Below are positions 1-6,360 of a stretch of DNA of 11,621 bases, piece by piece. Every line of letters begins with the position of its first letter. Within the stretch, counting starts at the first letter, position 1. Below the pieces are notes generated by a model that was not told where the DNA came from, searched no databases, and worked only from the letters and a program-made list of their open reading frames with translations. This DNA comes from CAIKXD01 sp035439485 (GTDB lineage: Bacteria; Bacteroidota; Bacteroidia; UBA4408). Both the position numbers and the translations under genes were made by a program. The stretch covers positions 1 to 11,621 of the forward strand of contig DAORKI010000109.1 in NCBI GenBank assembly GCA_035439485.1, written 5' to 3'.

Positions 1-1336
1 TATCTCTACCAATGCTTTCGTAATGATAACCTAATTGTTTCATTTGGTCATTACCATAAACATTTCTACCATCAAAAATAACCTTATTTTTTAATTTGGC
101 CGTAACTTGATCAAAATCAGGCGTACGGAAAACACTCCATTCAGTAGCAATAATTAAGGCATCTGCATTTGCAAGGGCATCATAAGGATTTTCAGCAAAG
201 CCAATTTTATCACCAAGTAATTGTTTCACATTAGGCATACCTTCAGGGTCAAAGGCAGTAACAGTGGCTCCAGAGGCTAATAATTCTTTAATTAAATACA
301 ATGCTGGAGCTTCTCTTATGTCATCGGTATCAGGTTTAAAGGCCAATCCCCATAGTGCAAAATGTTTTCCTTTAATATCGTTATTGAAATATCTTTTAAC
401 TTTTGGAATAATAATGGTTTTTTGGGTTTCATTTACTTGCATTACCGCATTTAACAAATTGAAATCATAGTTAACTTCATTTGCTGATTTTGATAATGCT
501 TGAACATCTTTAGGGAAGCAACTTCCGCCATAACCAATACCTGGAAATAAAAATCGTTTGCCAATACGTTCATCAGAACCGATACCAATTCTAACCATGT
601 CAACATCAGCGCCTAAACGCTCACACAAATTGGCAATTTCATTCATAAAAGTAATTTTGGTAGCTAAAAATGCGTTTGCAGCATATTTAGTTAATTCTGC
701 TGATTTTTCATCCATAAAAATAATAGGATTTCCTTGACGAACGTAAGGTTTGTAAAGTTCTTCCATTAATTTTCTAGCGCGTTCATTGCTACTGCCAATT
801 ACCACTCTATCTGGTTTTAAAAAATCATCTACTGCAAAACCTTCACGTAAAAATTCAGGGTTGCTCACTACATCAAAAGCGGCTGCTTGATCAGTTTCAT
901 TTGCAAAATTTGGATTTTGTTTCATGCTTTCCAACATAGCAGCTCTAACCTTATCTGCAGTGCCAACAGGAACTGTGCTTTTGTCAACAATTACTTTGTA
1001 ATCTTTAATAATTTTTCCTAGGTCTTTAGCAACTCCAATAATATAACTTAAATCAGCAGAGCCATCTTCTCCAGGAGGCGTAGGAAGCGCCAAAAAAATA
1101 ATTTTTGCTTTTTCAATAGCATCACTCAAACTAGTTGTAAAGCTTAGTCTTCCCGCCTTAATATTGCGATGAAAAAGTACATCTAAATGTGGTTCATAAA
1201 TAGGTACCACACCATCTTTCATTTTTTTTACTTTTTCTTCATTAATATCAACGCAAACTACGGTATTACCTGTTTCTGCAAGGCAAGTTCCTGTAACTAA
1301 GCCTACATAACCTGTTCCAACTACTGCTATATTCAT
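1..1336 (-). CDS. ugd: UDP-glucose 6-dehydrogenase, 3' end cut by window edge
   Basis: Catalyses the NAD-dependent two-step oxidation of UDP-glucose to UDP-glucuronate in the cytoplasm, feeding surface polysaccharide synthesis. Reading starts at the ATG at 1336-1334 and runs open for 445 codons to the window edge, so only the last few residues should be missing for a family of about 440-460 residues. Visible motifs: N-terminal Rossmann GTGYVG at residues 7-12, STVPVGT at 120-126, NPEFLREG at 159-166, the central-helix block ELTKYAANAFLA around 214-225, the catalytic-cysteine motif GGSCFPKD with Cys273, and C-terminal WGLAFKPDTDDIRE around 329-342. GGSCFPKD favours UDP-glucose dehydrogenase over the UDP-GlcNAc/UDP-ManNAc dehydrogenases, which usually have a GGHC-type motif. 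It lies 85 bases downstream of the aminotransferase on the same strand, and no convincing promoter separates them, so cotranscription is likely. Identity is confident; the sugar end product is inferred. Confidence 0.95.
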   Translation of the reverse strand, partial: MNIAVVGTGYVGLVTGTCLAETGNTVVCVDINEEKVKKMKDGVVPIYEPHLDVLFHRNIKAGRLSFTTSLSDAIEKAKIIFLALPTPPGEDGSADLSYIIGVAKDLGKIIKDYKVIVDKSTVPVGTADKVRAAMLESMKQNPNFANETDQAAAFDVVSNPEFLREGFAVDDFLKPDRVVIGSSNERARKLMEELYKPYVRQGNPIIFMDEKSAELTKYAANAFLATKITFMNEIANLCERLGADVDMVRIGIGSDERIGKRFLFPGIGYGGSCFPKDVQALSKSANEVNYDFNLLNAVMQVNETQKTIIIPKVKRYFNNDIKGKHFALWGLAFKPDTDDIREAPALYLIKELLASGATVTAFDPEGMPNVKQLLGDKIGFAENPYDALANADALIIATEWSVFRTPDFDQVTAKLKNKVIFDGRNVYGNDQMKQLGYHYESIGRD

Positions 1337-1421
1337 AATTTTATTTAATGATGAACCAACTTAACCGAAAAATTAGTTCAATTTGTTCTTTTAAAAATTC
1401 GTTCTTCGGTAATTAACGATA

Positions 1422-2573
1422 TTATTTATTAATAAATTCTAAAACCTTTGTTGTAATATAATGCAAAGTTTCTTCCGAAAGTTCAGTATGCATAGGCAAT
1501 GAGATTACACTATCACATAGCTTTTCGGTAACTGGAAAATCACCTGCTTTATACCTAACATCACTATATGCTTTTTGCAAGTGCAAAGGTATTGGATAAT
1601 AAATCATAGCAGGAATTGCATTTGTGCTTAAAAATTCTCTAAGAGCACTTCTATCAACTCCATTTAACTGCAAGGTGTATTGATGAAAAACATGGGTACT
1701 GTTTTTTACACGAGCAGGAGTTTTAATTTTTGGATGATTAGCAAATGCTTTGTCGTAATAAGCAGCAGCCCTGTTTCTGGCTTCAGCGTACTCATCAAGG
1801 TGCTTGAGTTTTATTCTTAAAATAGCAGCCTGAATACTATCTAACCTGGAATTTACACCAATACTATCATGCACATACTGAACACTTTGTCCATGATTGG
1901 CAATCATTCTGATTTTAAGAGCTAAGTTGTCATCATTGGTATAAATGGCACCACCATCGCCATAGCAACCTAAATTTTTACTTGGAAAAAATGAAGTACA
2001 TCCAACAGTTCCTATTGTACCTGCTTTACTTTTTTGCCCGTTACTAAAGGTAAAATCAGCTCCAATGGCTTGAGCGGTATCTTCTATAACAAACAAATTA
2101 TGTTTTTTTGCTAAATTCATTATGGCTTCCATATTAGCGCATTGGCCAAATAGGTGAACTGGAACTATGGCTTTGGTTTTTGGAGTAATTGCTTTTTCAA
2201 TAGCCTCCACATTTATGTCGAAGGTATCGGGATAAACATCAACTAAAACCGGAGTTAATCCAAGCAATGCAATAACTTCGGCAGTAGCTACATAAGTAAA
2301 ATCAGCAGTAATAACTTCATCGCCAGGTTTTAAACCAAGAGCCATCATTGCAATTTGAAGTGCATCAGTACCATTGGCACATGGTATTACATGTTTTACT
2401 TTCAAGTAGGTTTCTAATTCAGACTGAAATTGCTTAACTTCAGGTCCATTAATGAAAGCTGTATTTTCAATAACCCCTTGAATGGCTGTATTTATCTCAG
2501 TTTTGATTTTTTCATACTGAGTTTTTAAATCAACCATTTGAATTTTAACTGCGGATTTTTGCTCTGAAGCCAT
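1422..2573 (-). CDS. DegT/DnrJ/EryC1/StrS sugar aminotransferase, WbpE-like
   Basis: PLP-dependent aminotransferase that puts an amino group on a keto nucleotide-sugar, using glutamate as the usual donor. The chosen start at 2573 gives 383 residues, the normal size. The longer frame from 2660 adds 29 residues (hydrophobic and basic) that do not match the family, and it would begin upstream of the candidate promoter at 2597-2604. From the chosen start: VDLKTQYEKI near the N-terminus, CANGTDALQ around 65-73 (PLP phosphate binding), EDTAQAIGA around 164-172 (Asp contacting the pyridine nitrogen), FFPSKNLGCYGDGGA with the Schiff-base lysine near Lys199, and the C-terminal YYPIPLHLQ block. The protein closely follows what I recall of Pseudomonas WbpE (UDP-2-acetamido-2-deoxy-3-oxo-glucuronate aminotransferase), but the substrate cannot be fixed by sequence reading. 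The adjacent ugd supports a role in nucleotide-sugar or exopolysaccharide synthesis. Confidence 0.93.
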   Translation of the reverse strand: MASEQKSAVKIQMVDLKTQYEKIKTEINTAIQGVIENTAFINGPEVKQFQSELETYLKVKHVIPCANGTDALQIAMMALGLKPGDEVITADFTYVATAEVIALLGLTPVLVDVYPDTFDINVEAIEKAITPKTKAIVPVHLFGQCANMEAIMNLAKKHNLFVIEDTAQAIGADFTFSNGQKSKAGTIGTVGCTSFFPSKNLGCYGDGGAIYTNDDNLALKIRMIANHGQSVQYVHDSIGVNSRLDSIQAAILRIKLKHLDEYAEARNRAAAYYDKAFANHPKIKTPARVKNSTHVFHQYTLQLNGVDRSALREFLSTNAIPAMIYYPIPLHLQKAYSDVRYKAGDFPVTEKLCDSVISLPMHTELSEETLHYITTKVLEFINK

Positions 2574-2596
2574 TCTGTTAATCTTAAAAAAGTGCG

Positions 2597-2604
2597 CGAA
2601 TATA
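2597..2604 (-). promoter_or_regulatory. Candidate -7 promoter element, aminotransferase-ugd
   Basis: Read on the minus strand this is TATATTCG, seven of eight positions of the Bacteroidota -7 consensus TAnnTTTG. It lies 23 bases upstream of the aminotransferase ATG at 2573, a normal distance for a short leader, and it supports that start over the longer frame. No clear -33 TTTG is visible. Confidence 0.4.
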
Positions 2605-2608
2605 GGTA

Positions 2609-2616
2609 TAAATTTG
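2609..2616 (+). promoter_or_regulatory. Candidate -7 promoter element, outer-membrane protein gene
   Basis: TAAATTTG is a perfect TAnnTTTG match 49 bases upstream of the GTG start at 2666. A second near-match, TATCTTCG, is at 2619-2626, and the sequence alone does not say which is used. There is no obvious -33 TTTG at the usual spacing. Confidence 0.45.
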
Positions 2617-2665
2617 CTTATCTTCGTGCACTTTACATTTTTTAGAAACCAATAGCCCATTAATT

Positions 2666-3445
2666 GTGAGATTTAACGAATTTTTAAAAATCTTTTTCCT
2701 ATATATAGTCATTTTTAATAGTATAATTAGAGTAAATGCACAAATAAATCCTAAAGACAGCAGTATTAATGCCCCAATGATTTGTGCAAGTTATGCATTT
2801 CAGTTACCAGAGGGCGATTTAAAGGAACGATTTGGTTTTAATTCCAGTACTGGACTGCATTTCTTTAATAAAACAAAAAAAAATTGGATTTGGGGAATTG
2901 ATGGAACTTTCACATTTTCACCTCAAAGTCAAGTAAAGGAGACATATTCCATGTTTGATTCAATTAATACAGCAAATGGAAATTTGGTAGATGCTAATGG
3001 CGAATATAGTACCTTGCTTTTTTATGAAAGAGGTTGGACATCAACAGTTAAATTTGGTAAGCTTTTCCCCGTATTAAGTAAAAACAAGAATTCAGGAATT
3101 TGTTTAATATCAGGAATAGGATATATGCAACATAGAATAAGAATTGAAGATAAATTTAATAGAACTCCTCAATTGACAAAGCCTTATAGAAAAGGTTATG
3201 ATAGATATACCAATGGATTGATGATTAGTCAATTTGTTGGGTACTTATTTTTAAGTAATAATCGTTTATTAAACTTTTATGCTGGCTTTGAAGTGATGGC
3301 AGGTTATACAAAGAATAGAAGAAGCATAAATTTTGATACGATGCAACAAGATACAAAACAAAGATTAGATGTTTATTTTGGGCCTCGTGTTGGTTTTATT
3401 TTGCCTTTGTATAAACGTTTGCCCGATGAATTCTATGTAAATTAG
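2666..3445 (+). CDS. Secreted, probable outer-membrane beta-barrel protein, unknown function
   Basis: 259 residues beginning at a GTG codon. No other start keeps the export signal, since the next in-frame ATG falls after it. Residues 1-25 form a signal peptide: positive N-terminus, a hydrophobic run FFLYIVIF, and a likely signal-peptidase-I site at VNA|Q. The mature part alternates aromatic/hydrophobic and polar residues with many glycines (GIDGTFTFS, SGICLISGIGYMQ, LNFYAGFEVMAGYT, DVYFGPRVGFILPLY), typical of a small outer-membrane beta-barrel. From memory it resembles a Bacteroidota family with conserved KKNWxxGxxG, ERG, QHRIRI and KGYDR motifs, with no role that I know. It diverges from the sugar aminotransferase and converges on the SET-domain gene with a 13-base gap. 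Envelope location is well supported; any link to polysaccharide export is speculation from position. Confidence 0.75.
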   Translation: MRFNEFLKIFFLYIVIFNSIIRVNAQINPKDSSINAPMICASYAFQLPEGDLKERFGFNSSTGLHFFNKTKKNWIWGIDGTFTFSPQSQVKETYSMFDSINTANGNLVDANGEYSTLLFYERGWTSTVKFGKLFPVLSKNKNSGICLISGIGYMQHRIRIEDKFNRTPQLTKPYRKGYDRYTNGLMISQFVGYLFLSNNRLLNFYAGFEVMAGYTKNRRSINFDTMQQDTKQRLDVYFGPRVGFILPLYKRLPDEFYVN

Positions 3446-3458
3446 TTGTGTTTTAATG

Positions 3459-3896
3459 TTATTGATGCACTTTCATTGCTTTCCAATAGTCGCTTCCATA
3501 ACTAACAAAAATTTCTTCTCCAGCTTTAATATTTTTAGTAGCAACAATATAGGGTACTCTTTTTATAACAGCATATTCAGCATTATTTGTTAGTCCATTT
3601 ACCTTGGTATGTCCCTTGGCGTCATTTGCATATCTAGCCAAAGCATCAAGGGTGTATTCAGCATCAATACAGTTATTTGGACTGATATAGAACAAATAAG
3701 GTGATTGAAATTGATGGTTTTCATTTCTTTTTAATCCCTCAGCCCAGGTTATTTTTTCCCCTTTATATTCAACTATGGTAGCACCTTTTTTTATGTCAAT
3801 CTTTGTAAATAGGCCTTTACCACAATTAGGAAGTAAACTAGTTTGAACGAACAAGTTGGAAGGGTCAATAACTTCGGTTTTTTTATTCTTTGGCAT
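3459..3896 (-). CDS. Small SET-domain protein, putative lysine methyltransferase
   Basis: 145 residues, almost entirely one SET domain, with no pre-SET or cysteine-rich post-SET region. Visible blocks: GKGLF at 26-30 (SAM-binding turn), VEYKGE around 42-47, a central DALARYANDA around 84-93 with NNAEYA at 104-109, and GEEIFVSYGSDYW at 126-138 containing the C-terminal GEE...YG signature and catalytic-type tyrosine. The usual eukaryotic NHS motif is replaced by NDA, which I recall as common in bacterial single-domain members. By family it would transfer a methyl group from S-adenosylmethionine to a protein lysine, but the target is unknown and activity is not proven by sequence. It lies 18 bases downstream of the DinB-like gene on the same strand and probably shares its transcript. 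Confidence 0.85.
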   Translation of the reverse strand: MPKNKKTEVIDPSNLFVQTSLLPNCGKGLFTKIDIKKGATIVEYKGEKITWAEGLKRNENHQFQSPYLFYISPNNCIDAEYTLDALARYANDAKGHTKVNGLTNNAEYAVIKRVPYIVATKNIKAGEEIFVSYGSDYWKAMKVHQ

Positions 3897-3914
3897 GTTG
3901 GGAGTATGGATATT

Positions 3915-4379
3915 TTAAATTAAATCAAATTGCCTGCAATGATGTTCAAAGTGTTTATGAAGCAAATGCGTCCATTCTTGAAAGTTTAAATCTCCAAAAA
4001 AAGGATTAGTGATGGTTTTTAATTCATTAGTACTAAATTGTTCAATAAAAGCTTGTAGTTCAGAATTTAGTTCTTGAATTGCTTCTGCCATGTTTAACTT
4101 AACCACAGGTGCAGGAATTTCGGGCATTTGCACATTTTTGGTGTTTTCTTTAAAAGGCTTATCACTTAGCATAAAAGAGCGTACACGTTCTAAATTTTCG
4201 AGTGGGGTAATTAATTTTTCTATTCTTTTGCCATTAGCAATTCGAACCGAATCACTCAAGTGCTCCACCATTTGCTGGGCATTAAGCAGGCCCCATTTTC
4301 CTTTCATTTCTGAGTTTAAATGCAACATTAGCTGAGGAGCTGTGTTTGATATAAAAAATAATTTTTCTGAATGTGTCAT
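3915..4379 (-). CDS. DinB-like/DUF1569-type four-helix protein
   Basis: 154 residues, predominantly helical in appearance, no signal peptide or membrane segment. The pattern GKWGLLNAQQMVEHLSDS (His40) and the C-terminal LNFQEWTHLLHKHFEHHCRQF (His138, 141, 143, 146 and 147) is that of the DinB/YfiT-like metal-binding helix bundle, where three histidines hold a divalent metal. Members include thiol-dependent S-transferases and many uncharacterised proteins, and nothing here selects a reaction. The ATG at 4379 fits a perfect -7 element at 4400-4407. It is the first gene of a two-gene unit with the SET-domain gene. Fold assignment is fairly safe; function unknown. Confidence 0.75.
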   Translation of the reverse strand: MTHSEKLFFISNTAPQLMLHLNSEMKGKWGLLNAQQMVEHLSDSVRIANGKRIEKLITPLENLERVRSFMLSDKPFKENTKNVQMPEIPAPVVKLNMAEAIQELNSELQAFIEQFSTNELKTITNPFFGDLNFQEWTHLLHKHFEHHCRQFDLI

Positions 4380-4399
4380 TTCAAATATTTAAAGCGCGC

Positions 4400-4407
4400 C
4401 AAAAGTA
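4400..4407 (-). promoter_or_regulatory. Candidate -7 element for DinB-like/SET unit
   Basis: On the minus strand this reads TACTTTTG, a perfect TAnnTTTG match, 20 bases upstream of the ATG at 4379. It directly abuts the divergent hemL element. No -33 TTTG is evident. Confidence 0.55.
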
Positions 4408-4415
4408 TAACTTTG
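4408..4415 (+). promoter_or_regulatory. Candidate -7 element for hemL unit
   Basis: TAACTTTG matches TAnnTTTG exactly, 33 bases upstream of the hemL ATG at 4449. Together with the abutting minus-strand element it forms the near-palindrome CAAAAGTATAACTTTG at 4400-4415, so the two divergent promoters share one melting site. Confidence 0.6.
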
Positions 4416-4448
4416 CAGCCAATTTAAATAAATATTACAAAAATTAAT

Positions 4449-5747
4449 ATGAATAGAAAAAATTCTGAACTTTTATATGCAAAAGCAAAGCAATATTTTC
4501 CTGGTGGTGTGAATAGTCCAGTACGTGCTTTTCGCTCTGTAGGCGGCACACCTTTGTTTATAAAAAGAGGAAAAGATGCGATTATTTATGACGCTGATGA
4601 GAATGAATATATTGATTACTGTTGTTCATGGGGTCCACTTATTTTAGGTCATGCAAATGCTCATGTAGTGAATGCTATTACTGAAACGGTGAAAAATGGC
4701 AGTTCATTTGGGGCACCAACTTCACTTGAGAATGATTTGGCTTCACTCATTTTATCAAACAATAAATACATTGAAAAAATAAGATTTGTAAGCTCAGGGA
4801 CAGAAGCTGTAATGAGTGCTATAAGGCTTGCTAGGGCCTTTACTGGTAGGAATAAAATTTTAAAATTTGAAGGTTGTTATCATGGACATAGCGATGCCTT
4901 ATTGGTTAAAGCGGGATCAGGTTTGGTAACCTTTGGTAATACTTCATCAGCAGGTGTTCCTGAAGCTTTTGTGAACGAAACCATTGTAGTAGATTTAAAT
5001 AATAAAGTCGCATTAAAAGAAGCATTTCAAGCATTCAAAAATGAAATAGCGTGTGTAATCATTGAACCTGTACCAGCCAATAATGGACTTCTTTTACAAG
5101 ATAAAGATTTTTTAATTTTTTTACGTGAGATTTGTAGCGAAAATAAAACATTGTTGTTGTTTGATGAAGTAATAAGTGGTTTTAGGCTAGGTTTTACGGG
5201 TGCGGCAGGACATTATGATATTAAACCTGATATCATTACCTATGGCAAAATAATAGGTGGTGGGTTACCTGTTGGTGCTTATGGCGCTTCTGCTGAAATT
5301 ATGTCAATAGTTTCACCCGATGGTCCAATGTATCAAGCAGGTACTTTAAGCGGTAATCCTGTGGCAATGGCAGCTGGAATTGCTCAGCTAAGTGCATGTT
5401 TAAGACCAAATTTTTATGAAGAGTTGAATCATAAAACAAAGTACTTAATTGACAGTATAAATAATCAAATTTTAGATGCAAAGGTGCCATTTAAGTTCTT
5501 CTCCATTGGTAGTATTTTTTGGATTGCATTTACAAAACAGCAGCAAATAAAATCGGCTAATGAAATTGATGCTAGTAGCATGAATTACTTTAAAGAATTA
5601 CATGCTTTTCTACTTGAAAATGGAATATATCTTGGGCCTTCAGGATATGAGGTTGGATTTGTGAGTGAATCACATACATACGAACAATTAGACAAAACCG
5701 CATCCGTTTTTGCGAATGGAATTTCTAAATTACTTTTATTGAACTAA
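4449..5747 (+). CDS. hemL: Glutamate-1-semialdehyde 2,1-aminomutase
   Basis: PLP/PMP-dependent enzyme converting glutamate-1-semialdehyde to 5-aminolevulinate, the second dedicated step of the C5 route to heme and other tetrapyrroles; cytoplasmic. 432 residues, the normal length. Visible motifs: N-terminal FPGGVNSPVRAF around 17-28, SSGTEAVMSAIRLARA at 115-130 (cofactor phosphate binding), GCYHGHSD around 142-149, LLLFDEVISGFR with Asp239, and TYGKIIGGGLPVGAYG with the Schiff-base lysine Lys267. The block PMYQAGTLSGNPVAMAAG is also characteristic of the family. It leads a unit with the thioredoxin-like gene 16 bases downstream. No other heme-pathway gene is in the window, so the gene stands apart from its pathway here. 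I see no missing catalytic residue. Confidence 0.98.
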   Translation: MNRKNSELLYAKAKQYFPGGVNSPVRAFRSVGGTPLFIKRGKDAIIYDADENEYIDYCCSWGPLILGHANAHVVNAITETVKNGSSFGAPTSLENDLASLILSNNKYIEKIRFVSSGTEAVMSAIRLARAFTGRNKILKFEGCYHGHSDALLVKAGSGLVTFGNTSSAGVPEAFVNETIVVDLNNKVALKEAFQAFKNEIACVIIEPVPANNGLLLQDKDFLIFLREICSENKTLLLFDEVISGFRLGFTGAAGHYDIKPDIITYGKIIGGGLPVGAYGASAEIMSIVSPDGPMYQAGTLSGNPVAMAAGIAQLSACLRPNFYEELNHKTKYLIDSINNQILDAKVPFKFFSIGSIFWIAFTKQQQIKSANEIDASSMNYFKELHAFLLENGIYLGPSGYEVGFVSESHTYEQLDKTASVFANGISKLLLLN

Positions 5748-5763
5748 TCTTTTTATATTAACT

Positions 5764-6360
5764 ATGATTTCTAAATCAATTTTGGATAGTGCTTTAAATT
5801 ACCAATCCTATAAGAGTTTGGTTGAAAAGTTATTTGCTGAGGGTAAATCAACTGGTCCAATACAAAATGAAGAGTTATTGCATTATACTGAATTGAACAT
5901 TCAAAGAATGAAAAGGGTTGAAAAAACCAATGTTTTGACAGATGAATTAATGGAAAGCCTTGCAAAAATTAAAACAGCACAAACTTGGTTAATTATTACC
6001 GAGGGATGGTGCGGTGATGGTGCACAACAAATACCAGTATTTGAGAAAATTGCACAGGCATGCTCAATGGTATCTCTTAAGTTAATTTTAAGAGATGAAA
6101 ATTTGGATATTATGGATAATTATTTAACCAATGGCAATAGGTCGATACCAAAGGTTTTATTTATTAATAATAATACGCTTGAAGTAATGCAAACATGGGG
6201 GCCTCAGCCTCTAGAGGCAATGACACTTATAAAGCAATTAAAAGAGTCAAATATAGAAAAATTAAAGATAAAAGAGCAATTGCATTTATGGTATGCAAAA
6301 AACAAAGGGATAGCACTTCAATCAGAGTTGGTAAATATCATTCAAGAACTCAATCATTAA
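5764..6360 (+). CDS. Thioredoxin-fold protein with a single active-site cysteine
   Basis: 198 residues, no signal peptide, so probably cytoplasmic. A helical N-terminal part of about 70 residues precedes a thioredoxin-like domain with strand TWLIIT, active-site motif WCGDGAQ at 82-88, and the cis-proline loop SIPKVLF around 127-133. The classical CxxC is reduced to CGDG, so Cys83 has no resolving partner in the motif; the only other cysteine I see is Cys100. From family memory, Bacteroidota and Firmicutes thioredoxin-like proteins often carry WCGDx variants, which would make this a monothiol-type or non-classical redox protein. It lies 16 bases after hemL and is probably cotranscribed. Its stop codon overlaps that of the convergent J-domain gene. 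Fold is confident; substrate unknown. Confidence 0.85.
   Translation: MISKSILDSALNYQSYKSLVEKLFAEGKSTGPIQNEELLHYTELNIQRMKRVEKTNVLTDELMESLAKIKTAQTWLIITEGWCGDGAQQIPVFEKIAQACSMVSLKLILRDENLDIMDNYLTNGNRSIPKVLFINNNTLEVMQTWGPQPLEAMTLIKQLKESNIEKLKIKEQLHLWYAKNKGIALQSELVNIIQELNH

Larger units (their letters stand above)
2589..2634. promoter_or_regulatory. Imperfect dyad in divergent promoter region
   Basis: Two 12-base arms, 2589-2600 (aaagtgcgcgaa) and 2623-2634 (ttcgtgcacttt), are inverted copies with 11 of 12 positions matching, separated by 22 bases. The dyad sits between the divergent aminotransferase and outer-membrane-protein genes and contains the candidate -7 elements for both. It may be an operator that controls both directions, or may simply reflect two similar promoters facing apart. 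No regulator gene is adjacent, so the function is inferred. Confidence 0.4.

Noticed and set aside
264..470. Open frame of 68 codons on the plus strand
   Set aside because: It lies antisense within the clear ugd reading frame and has no family-like sequence.
1364..1410. ACCGAA/TTCGGT inverted repeat between the aminotransferase and ugd
   Set aside because: Only 6 bases per arm with a 35-base loop; expected by chance and not followed by a T-run in the transcribed direction.
1935..1944. A further ATTGGTATAA decamer like those in the tail
   Set aside because: It falls within conserved aminotransferase coding sequence and is isolated, so it shows the background rate of the motif rather than an array member.
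4090..4335. Open frame of 81 codons on the plus strand
   Set aside because: Antisense shadow of the DinB-like gene, whose histidine motifs are on the minus strand.
5299..5490. Open frame of 63 codons on the minus strand
   Set aside because: Antisense to conserved hemL sequence.
5771..5965. Open frame of 64 codons on the minus strand
   Set aside because: Antisense to the thioredoxin-like gene; no recognisable domain or promoter.
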